Assembly: GCA_023134875.1 (NCBI GenBank)
Contig: JAGLUH010000050.1
Span: 1-10,636 of the forward strand
Source of the DNA: Candidatus Zixiibacteriota bacterium
GTDB lineage: Bacteria > Zixibacteria > MSB-5A5 > CAIYYT01
Length of the DNA stretch: 10,636 nucleotides
Reading direction: 5' to 3'
A program made the translations under genes and the position numbers. Below, piece after piece: positions 5,157-10,636 of the stretch. The notes under the pieces were generated by a model. It had not been told where the DNA came from. It saw only the letters and a program-made list of their open reading frames with translations, and did no database searches. Position 1 is the first letter of the stretch, and each line of letters starts with the position of its first letter.

Positions 5157-7736
5157 ATGAATCGAAAACTGCTTGAATCAGAATTTTTCCCCTTTGTCAC
5201 CAGACCAGCTCGTTACATCGGCAACGAACTGGGCGCTGTCCATAAAGAGGGAAGCAACCTGGTGCGAATGGCGCTGGCCTTCCCCGACAAGTATGAGTTG
5301 GGGATGAGCAACCTGGCGATTCAGATCATCTACAACCTGGTCAATGATCTTGATTTCGCCGTTTGTGAACGGGTTTTCACGCCCGACCTTGATGCCGCCG
5401 CCCTAATGCGCAAGCAAGGAATCCCCCTTTTCTCTTTGGAGTCATTCACACCGATTGCTGAATTCGATCTGGTGGGTTTCTCTCTATCCTATGAGCTTAA
5501 TTTCACCAACATGCTGGCGATGCTCGACCTTGCGGGGATTCCCTTTCGCAGCGAGGAACGGGGAGAAGAGCATCCCCTGATTTGTGCCGGCGGTCCTGCC
5601 TGCTTCAATCCGGAGCCAATCGCCGATTTCCTCGATTTCTTTTATGTCGGTGAGGTGGAGGAGACAATAGGCGAACTGCTGACAGTTGCCGGTCGCAAGG
5701 GTGAACGCAACCGCGCTGAGAGGCTGAAAGCGCTCTCCCGAATTGAGGGGGTCTATGTGCCATCGTATTATCGTCCGCTTTACTCTGAGGATCAACGCTT
5801 CCGTGGTCTGGAAAAACTACAGGAAGGAGTGCCTGACCGAATCAAGGCGGGAATGACCGGAGAGATCGCACCTGATTACTATCCGACGCAGCCGATCGTC
5901 CCGTTCGAGGAAGTGACCCACGACCGTCTCACCGTGGAGATCATGCGCGGTTGCGGCCATGCCTGCCGTTTCTGTCAGGCGGGAATCATTTATCGACCCA
6001 AGCGTGATCGCAAAGCCACCGAGATAGTCGATCTGGCGGTGACCAATCTGAAGAATACCGGCTATGACGAGTTGACCCTGCTGAGCCTCTCGGCTTCCGA
6101 CTACCAGGAAATGGATCAGCTGATTACCCTGCTGCTGGATCGGCTCGGCGACCGTCATATCAAGATCAGTCTGCCCTCCCTGCGACCGACGATGAAGTCG
6201 CTGGAGTTGGCGCGGCGTATCTCTCCCCACGACCGCCCCGCTCTGACGTTCGCCCTCGAAGGCGGCAGTGAACGGATGCGACAGGTAATCAACAAGAATA
6301 TCTCCATCGAGGAATTCTACCACGTAGTGCAATCGGCCTTTGCCGCCGGTTGGCGCCTGATCAAGCTGTACTTCATGATCGGACTGCCGTCTGAGACGGA
6401 TGATGACCTCAAAGGGATTGTTGAGGTGATCAGGAACTGTGAGCAGATTTGTCGGCGGCATAGGGGCAGGGCAAATATCAATGTAACCATTTCGCCCTTT
6501 TCGCCCAAGGCGCTGACTCCCTGGCAGTGGGAGCGGCAGGATAGTATCGAGAAAATCGCCCGAAAAAACGCCTTCCTCAAACGCTCTTGCCGCAGCCGGC
6601 ATGTGCAGTTGAAAATACGCAGCGGCGAAGTCAACTACCTGGAAGGAGTTTGCAGTCGGGGCGACCGACGGCTTAGCGCCGTTATCGAGAAAGCGTACGA
6701 GTTGGGCGCTCGGTTCGACGGCTGGAGTGAGCATTTCAATTTCGGTATCTGGCAACAGGCGTTTGCCGAGTGCGGTATCCGCATGGAAGATTATACTCGC
6801 GAGCGCAGCATTAATGAAGCACTGCCCTGGGATCATATTGACAAAGGCATTTCCACAGACTGGCTCCGGCGTGAGCGTGAACGCAGCCATCACGTAGACG
6901 AACTGGAATCAGACAAGGACGGCGATTTCAAGTTTGCCGATATTATCATCGCTCCCTGTGAGGTTGCCGAACAGGTTCTTGACGTCTTACCTGCCTCCCG
7001 AGGGAAATTCGGGCGCAAACCGAAGCGCAAAGTAACCGGCATTGACGTGGCGGTACCGCGTAGCCGTTTACGGATTTGCTGGTCGAAAGATGAGCGGGTA
7101 CGATTTCTGGCCCATTTGGCGACGGCACGAATGTTTGAACGTGCCCTCCGGCGGGCGGAGATACCGGTAGCCTATTCCCAGGGATATCACCCCCGACCCC
7201 GGATTTCTCTCGGTCCACCTTTGAGTTTGGGCTATACCTCTAAGGCGGAATACCTTGACATTCAACTTCAGAAACCCTTTTATGACAACATGATCGAGCG
7301 GTTAAACCGCAAGCTGCCTTCCGGCTTTCGGGTCACCAACGCCATGCCGATAATGGGTAAAGCCACTTCTCTTTCCGGCCTGATAAATCTTGCCTGTTAC
7401 GAAGTGCAGCTGCCGGAGCGTAAGCGAATTACTCCGGCAATAATTGAGGATACCCTGGCGCGCGCTGAGATTCTTATTACCCGCCGGCGTGGTGAAAAGG
7501 TCAAACAGGTTGAAGTGAGAAAGGCGATACTCAACATTGAATTGCGCGAAGGCGAACCGGACGACATCCTTTATCTCGAGCTTGGCTTGGGCAACCTCGG
7601 CTTTGTCCGACCTGATGATCTGATGATTAATTGCTTTGGCTACCGGCAGGAGGAGATTCTGCCGCTGAATATCTGCCGTACCGACCTGCTGGTGTGGGAA
7701 AGCGGTAAGCGTATGACCCCGTTTGAGGTGAACTGA
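5157..7736 (+). CDS. Fused radical SAM protein with C-terminal DUF2344 domain (TIGR03960/TIGR03936 type)
   Basis: This 859-residue protein matches the radical SAM family with an N-terminal B12-binding-like region fused to DUF2344; its substrate is unknown, and an RNA- or translation-related role is often suspected from gene neighbourhoods. Seen in order: the N-terminal part with ARYIGNELG and LAFPDKYELGMS (about 18-51); a B12-binding-like region (about 80-175) without an obvious DxHxxG cobalamin motif; the radical SAM core (about 255-450) with the [4Fe-4S] ligands in RGCGHACRFCQAG, Cys266, Cys270 and Cys273; GG in FALEGGSERMR; and the DUF2344 domain (about 636-840) with RFLAHL, ERALRRAEIPVAYSQGYHPRP and AEYLDIQL. 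The linker at about 575-605 has a single cysteine. The ATG at 5157 has no recognisable Shine-Dalgarno sequence and is preceded by an in-frame TAA (5151-5153). Its stop overlaps the rsmB start. Confidence 0.9.
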   Translation: MNRKLLESEFFPFVTRPARYIGNELGAVHKEGSNLVRMALAFPDKYELGMSNLAIQIIYNLVNDLDFAVCERVFTPDLDAAALMRKQGIPLFSLESFTPIAEFDLVGFSLSYELNFTNMLAMLDLAGIPFRSEERGEEHPLICAGGPACFNPEPIADFLDFFYVGEVEETIGELLTVAGRKGERNRAERLKALSRIEGVYVPSYYRPLYSEDQRFRGLEKLQEGVPDRIKAGMTGEIAPDYYPTQPIVPFEEVTHDRLTVEIMRGCGHACRFCQAGIIYRPKRDRKATEIVDLAVTNLKNTGYDELTLLSLSASDYQEMDQLITLLLDRLGDRHIKISLPSLRPTMKSLELARRISPHDRPALTFALEGGSERMRQVINKNISIEEFYHVVQSAFAAGWRLIKLYFMIGLPSETDDDLKGIVEVIRNCEQICRRHRGRANINVTISPFSPKALTPWQWERQDSIEKIARKNAFLKRSCRSRHVQLKIRSGEVNYLEGVCSRGDRRLSAVIEKAYELGARFDGWSEHFNFGIWQQAFAECGIRMEDYTRERSINEALPWDHIDKGISTDWLRRERERSHHVDELESDKDGDFKFADIIIAPCEVAEQVLDVLPASRGKFGRKPKRKVTGIDVAVPRSRLRICWSKDERVRFLAHLATARMFERALRRAEIPVAYSQGYHPRPRISLGPPLSLGYTSKAEYLDIQLQKPFYDNMIERLNRKLPSGFRVTNAMPIMGKATSLSGLINLACYEVQLPERKRITPAIIEDTLARAEILITRRRGEKVKQVEVRKAILNIELREGEPDDILYLELGLGNLGFVRPDDLMINCFGYRQEEILPLNICRTDLLVWESGKRMTPFEVN

Positions 7737-9085
7737 TGGCGGAAACCGCGCTTTCACCGCGTGAAGAAGCGTATCGGATTCTGATGGTTACCAGACGGGA
7801 GCCTGATGCCTTTGCCGAGGAATTCGCGCAACTGAAGGAGAAGGATTTCAAAGGGCGGCATGATCTCAACCTGGCGATTTACCTGGTCTCCGGAACGATC
7901 AAGCTGCAGAAGCGACTTGACCTGATTCTCTCCCGTTTTCTGCGCAAGAAATTGACAACCCATTCTGATTCCCTGCTGGCGGTGTTGCGGTTGGGCTGTT
8001 TTCAGCTTTTGCCCGAATGCAATATGCCTCATTATGCTGCCGTCAACGAGACGGTCAACCTGGCTAAGAAACATACACCGGGGGCAGAGTCATTGGTAAA
8101 CGCCGTCCTGAAGAATATCTCCAAGGAGATGGACTCGCTCACTTTTGAGGAACTTCGCTCCGATTCTCTTAACTTCCTGAGCCAGTACCATTCGCATCCG
8201 ATCTGGTTTGTCAGGGAATTGCTGACTTACTGGCTTGACAGTGTGGTGGAGAAACTGCTCAAGACCGGCAACGATCCCCAACCGTTGGTATTGCGGGCGA
8301 TGCGTGAACCGGAAGCGCTCAAGGACTACCTTGGTAGTCTCCAGCGCCACAATATCAGGTTCAAGCAGGGCAGGTTCCTCAAAAACTTCGTCAACATATT
8401 GTCCGATGTCAATCCTACCCAATTGCCCGGTTTTGCTGATGGCAGTTATGTGCTGCAAAACGAGGCCGCCGGCCTGATCGTGGATCTTCTCGATCCCCAG
8501 CCGGAGCAGAGTATCCTCGATTTGTGTGCGGCACCCGGCGGCAAGACCAGCGATATTGTCGAAAGGGTGGGAGATAGGGCAAAGGTGACTGCTGTCGATG
8601 TTTCTGCGGAACGTCTCAACTTGCTACGGGAGAACCTCGAACGCCTTGATCTCAAGTCGGTGCTAGTGATACAAGCCGATGGAAGGAAGTTTCAGTCGGG
8701 TATCTATGATAGAATCCTCGTCGATGCGCCCTGTTCCGGCAGCGGTGTCTTTCGCAAATTCCCCGAATCGAGATGGATCACCACTCCTGAGGATGTGGGC
8801 CGGCTGGCGCAGCAACAGGTACAACTTCTGGAGAATGCAGCAAATCTGCTCGCGCCGACTGGTCGGATGGTATATTCCACCTGTTCGGTTCTGAAAGCGG
8901 AAAATGAAAACGTAATCGAGCGCTTTCTGTCGGAACATCCCAAGTTTGAAGTGATCCTCCCCGAGGAGTTCCCGCATGTCAACGTCGTCGGCGAGGATCT
9001 GATGGTGCGCACCTTTCCCGGGTTGAAGTATCTTGATAATGTCTTTGCCGCCTGTTTGGTACGAAAACAACCTGCTGAGGAGTAG
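7736..9085 (+). CDS. rsmB: 16S rRNA (cytosine(967)-C(5))-methyltransferase
   Basis: RsmB (Fmu/Sun) methylates C967 of 16S rRNA (E. coli numbering) with S-adenosylmethionine during 30S assembly. The 449-residue product has an N-terminal NusB-like helical RNA-binding domain (about 5-135, with HYAAVNETVNLAKK typical of the family), a linker, and a Rossmann-fold methyltransferase domain (about 235-445). Visible motifs are SAM motif I DLCAAPGGK (262-270), acidic VDVS (287-290), motif IV DAPCSGSGV (330-338) with Cys333, and motif VI YSTCSVLKAENE (380-391) with the catalytic nucleophile Cys383. Both cysteines of the dual-cysteine m5C mechanism are present. The ATG shares its first base with the last base of the upstream TGA (TGATG), which points to translational coupling. 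No fmt or def gene, a frequent neighbour of rsmB elsewhere, is present here. Confidence 0.95.
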   Translation: MAETALSPREEAYRILMVTRREPDAFAEEFAQLKEKDFKGRHDLNLAIYLVSGTIKLQKRLDLILSRFLRKKLTTHSDSLLAVLRLGCFQLLPECNMPHYAAVNETVNLAKKHTPGAESLVNAVLKNISKEMDSLTFEELRSDSLNFLSQYHSHPIWFVRELLTYWLDSVVEKLLKTGNDPQPLVLRAMREPEALKDYLGSLQRHNIRFKQGRFLKNFVNILSDVNPTQLPGFADGSYVLQNEAAGLIVDLLDPQPEQSILDLCAAPGGKTSDIVERVGDRAKVTAVDVSAERLNLLRENLERLDLKSVLVIQADGRKFQSGIYDRILVDAPCSGSGVFRKFPESRWITTPEDVGRLAQQQVQLLENAANLLAPTGRMVYSTCSVLKAENENVIERFLSEHPKFEVILPEEFPHVNVVGEDLMVRTFPGLKYLDNVFAACLVRKQPAEE

Positions 9086-9090
9086 ATCAG

Positions 9091-9822
9091 GTGAATATCG
9101 TTAGGGTCAGCCTGATTTACCTGGTTATTCCCATCGTTGTCCTCTGGCTCCTCTTTATCCTGACGGATCAGGTGGTGATGCCTTTGCTCACTCGCCACGG
9201 CAATGAGTTTCCCCTGCCTTATATCGTTGGTAAACCCCAGGCCGATGCCGAAGAGCTTTTCCTCAGGCAGGGTTTAGTGCTACAAATCGCCGGCCGCGAG
9301 TATTCTCCCAACAAGCCGGAGGGTGTAATTCTGACGCAGTTGCCGCAGGCGGGGACGATGGTCAAGGAGGGTCGCAATATCAAGGCGATAATCTCCGCCG
9401 GTGTCAGAATAGTAACGGTGCCTGTCGTTTTCGGTCTGCCCATCAGGCAGGCCAACCTGGCGTTACAGAAGATCGGTTTTGTTGTCGGTGATATGTATTG
9501 GACTGATGTCGATTCTCTGCCCGAAAATGTCGCCGTCGAGACAATCCCTTCAGCGGGCACACTTCTGCCGCTTGCCAGTACCGTGTCGCTGGCAATTAAC
9601 CAGGGCAGCCGTCGCAATCATGTCTTCATGCCCGCTCTGGTGGGTAAGCCTCTTCCCCGCGCCCGCGGACTCCTTGATAGCCTGGGGCTTTACATTGCCG
9701 AACTTGCCTTCGCCCGGGACACTTTGCTTCTGCCCAACACCGTCGTGGAACAACAACCCACCCGCAATACTCAGATACAGAGGGGAGATTCGATCCGGCT
9801 GACCGTTTCGATGACGGAGTAA
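9091..9822 (+). CDS. Membrane-anchored protein with three PASTA domains, no kinase domain
   Basis: PASTA domains bind peptidoglycan fragments or act as extracytoplasmic spacers in PrkC/PknB-type kinases and some penicillin-binding proteins. This 243-residue protein has one N-terminal membrane helix (about 6-26, no clear cleavage site) followed by three PASTA units at about 39-104, 106-172 and 176-241. Each unit shows the usual start, a short PxxxGxxxxxA-type segment (LPYIVGKPQADAEELF, VPVVFGLPIRQANLAL, MPALVGKPLPRARGLL), then a QxPxxGTxxxxG-like or related turn and a final beta strand. No kinase, transpeptidase or other catalytic domain is visible. The start is GTG 9091, with AGGAG (9078-9082) eight bases upstream. 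It lies five bases after rsmB and two bases before rpe. It is probably an envelope protein with its PASTA domains in the periplasm; its partner is unknown. Confidence 0.88.
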   Translation: MNIVRVSLIYLVIPIVVLWLLFILTDQVVMPLLTRHGNEFPLPYIVGKPQADAEELFLRQGLVLQIAGREYSPNKPEGVILTQLPQAGTMVKEGRNIKAIISAGVRIVTVPVVFGLPIRQANLALQKIGFVVGDMYWTDVDSLPENVAVETIPSAGTLLPLASTVSLAINQGSRRNHVFMPALVGKPLPRARGLLDSLGLYIAELAFARDTLLLPNTVVEQQPTRNTQIQRGDSIRLTVSMTE

Positions 9823-9824
9823 TA

Positions 9825-10469
9825 ATGACTAAAGTAGCACCTTCCCTGCTGGCAGCCGATTTCATGCACCTCGCCGAACAGATAATAGAGCTGGAGAAGG
9901 CTGGATGTGATCTTTTGCATCTCGATATCATGGACGGGCATTTCGTCCCCAATCTCTCCTTCGGACCTTTTATCGTCAAGCAGATCAACGCCATCACCGA
10001 TCTGCCTCTTGATGTCCACTTGATGATTGCCAATCCGGAAAAGTATATTGATCGTTATCTCGACGCCGGCGCGGATTACCTGACCGTCCATGGCGAAGTG
10101 ATCGGCGCCGATCCGACGCTGCTCAAGCAAATAAAATCTGCCGGCGCCAAGGCGGGTTTATCGCTTAATCCTGATGCTGATATCATGGATTACCGCGATC
10201 TGTTTGTCCACCTTGATCTCTTCCTGGTGATGTCAGTCTATGCCGGCTTTGGTGGGCAGAAGTTTATCGAGAATGTCCTGGAGCAGGTCAGAAAAGCAGT
10301 TTCGTTCAGGGACGAAATGGGTCTTGACTTCAAGATTTCAATTGACGGCGGTATCAATCTGAAAACCGCTGCGTTGGCGCGGCAGGCAGGCGTTGATATC
10401 TTAGTGGCGGGCACTGCTCTCTTCAGCGCCGCAGACATCGGTCACTTCATCAGAGAACTGCGGGGATAA
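9825..10469 (+). CDS. rpe: Ribulose-phosphate 3-epimerase
   Basis: Rpe interconverts D-ribulose 5-phosphate and D-xylulose 5-phosphate in the pentose phosphate pathway, using a TIM barrel with a bound divalent metal. The 214-residue product has the signatures APSLLAADF (5-13, with Ser7), HLDIMDGHFVPN (32-43, metal ligand His32 and catalytic Asp34), DVHLMI (63-68, metal ligand His65), GGQKF (143-147), SIDGGI (172-177, second catalytic Asp174) and VAGTALF (194-200, phosphate loop). One conserved loop is unusual: where most Rpe proteins read MSVNPGFGGQ, this one reads MSVYAGFGGQ (Tyr139, Ala140). All metal and acid/base residues remain, so activity is expected. The ATG lies two bases after the stop of the PASTA gene, with GGAG (9816-9819) five bases upstream, inside the end of that gene. 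It is the last gene of the operon. Confidence 0.95.
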   Translation: MTKVAPSLLAADFMHLAEQIIELEKAGCDLLHLDIMDGHFVPNLSFGPFIVKQINAITDLPLDVHLMIANPEKYIDRYLDAGADYLTVHGEVIGADPTLLKQIKSAGAKAGLSLNPDADIMDYRDLFVHLDLFLVMSVYAGFGGQKFIENVLEQVRKAVSFRDEMGLDFKISIDGGINLKTAALARQAGVDILVAGTALFSAADIGHFIRELRG

Positions 10470-10521
10470 GGGCAACAAAGCGATCCGGTTTACTGCATCT
10501 TCAGGCAACATCAGATTTCTC

Positions 10522-10548
10522 TTGCCGCCTGTCGGGAATGATCATAAT
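10522..10548 (+). promoter_or_regulatory. Weak candidate promoter of the tRNA-Gly gene
   Basis: In the 100-base gap between rpe and the tRNA, CATAAT (10543-10548, five of six -10 consensus bases) lies 15 bases after TTGCCG (10522-10527). The spacing is shorter than the usual 16-18 bases, so the -35 assignment is doubtful. The -10 position would give a start near 10555, about 15 bases before the tRNA. Confidence 0.35.
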
Positions 10549-10569
10549 ATACCTTTCGAGTTAGTTGAT

Positions 10570-10636
10570 GCGGGTGTAGTTCAGCGGTAGAACGTCAGCT
10601 TCCCAAGCTGGATGTCGGGGGTTCAATTCCCCTTTC
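10570..10636 (+). tRNA. tRNA-Gly (anticodon CCC), 3' end cut by window edge
   Basis: The sequence folds as a tRNA: acceptor 5' strand GCGGGTG (10570-10576), TA, D stem GTTC/GAAC with loop AGCGGTA, anticodon stem TCAGC/GCTGG (10595-10599 and 10607-10611, one T-G wobble), loop TTCCCAA with anticodon CCC at 10602-10604, and T stem GGGGG/CCCCT around TTCAATT (10622-10628). CCC reads the glycine codon GGG. The final three bases visible (TTC) would begin the acceptor 3' strand; against G7, T6 and G5 they give a wobble, a T-T mismatch and a good pair. The rest of the acceptor strand lies beyond the window, so pairing cannot be fully judged. Confidence 0.88.

Noticed and set aside
5817..6893. A 358-codon open frame on the minus strand inside the radical SAM gene
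   Set aside because: It lies wholly antisense to a well-recognised conserved protein, shows no domain I know, and is the expected by-product of codon bias in a moderately GC-rich gene.

Overview
The window reads as chromosomal housekeeping DNA from a Gram-negative (diderm, LPS-making) bacterium with moderate GC. Outer-membrane assembly (bamA, skp) and lipid A (lpxD) genes establish the diderm envelope. The wording of UvrB (motif Ia as [14 protein letters not shown]) and of L21 (start MYAIVE) recalls the Bacteroidetes/FCB side of the tree. A candidate phylum such as Zixibacteria is my guess, not something the sequence proves. No phage, transposase, CRISPR or plasmid genes are visible.

Layout. 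Positions 1-287 (minus) hold the 5' end of uvrB, which is cut by the window edge. It is divergent from rplU (474-788, plus), and each side has a TTGACA-type promoter in the shared upstream region. A perfect 12-bp inverted repeat (807-834) separates rplU from an envelope operon: bamA (860-3187), skp/ompH (3216-3740) and lpxD (3743-4786). An AT-rich promoter region follows (about 4820-4861), then a small four-cysteine protein gene (4885-5076), then a short stretch containing a tRNA T-arm-like hairpin (5112-5142). Next comes a tightly packed operon: a fused radical SAM/DUF2344 protein (5157-7736), rsmB (7736-9085, start overlapping the previous stop by one base), a membrane-anchored protein with three PASTA domains (9091-9822) and rpe (9825-10469). 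The window ends inside a tRNA-Gly with anticodon CCC (from 10570).

How the genes work together. BamA and Skp act in sequence on outer-membrane proteins: Skp carries them through the periplasm and BamA inserts them. LpxD makes the acylated precursor of the lipid A that forms the outer leaflet. The second operon links rRNA methylation (RsmB), a radical SAM enzyme of unknown substrate, a peptidoglycan- or muropeptide-facing PASTA protein, and the pentose-phosphate epimerase Rpe. In Firmicutes, a similar rsmB to rpe interval carries the PASTA kinase PrkC; here the PASTA protein has no kinase domain.

I see no clear new multi-gene system. The observations most worth a second look are the small cysteine protein, the kinase-less PASTA protein between rsmB and rpe, the altered loop in Rpe, the missing cysteine cluster in the radical SAM protein's linker, the rplU separated from rpmA, and the possible leaderless start of uvrB.
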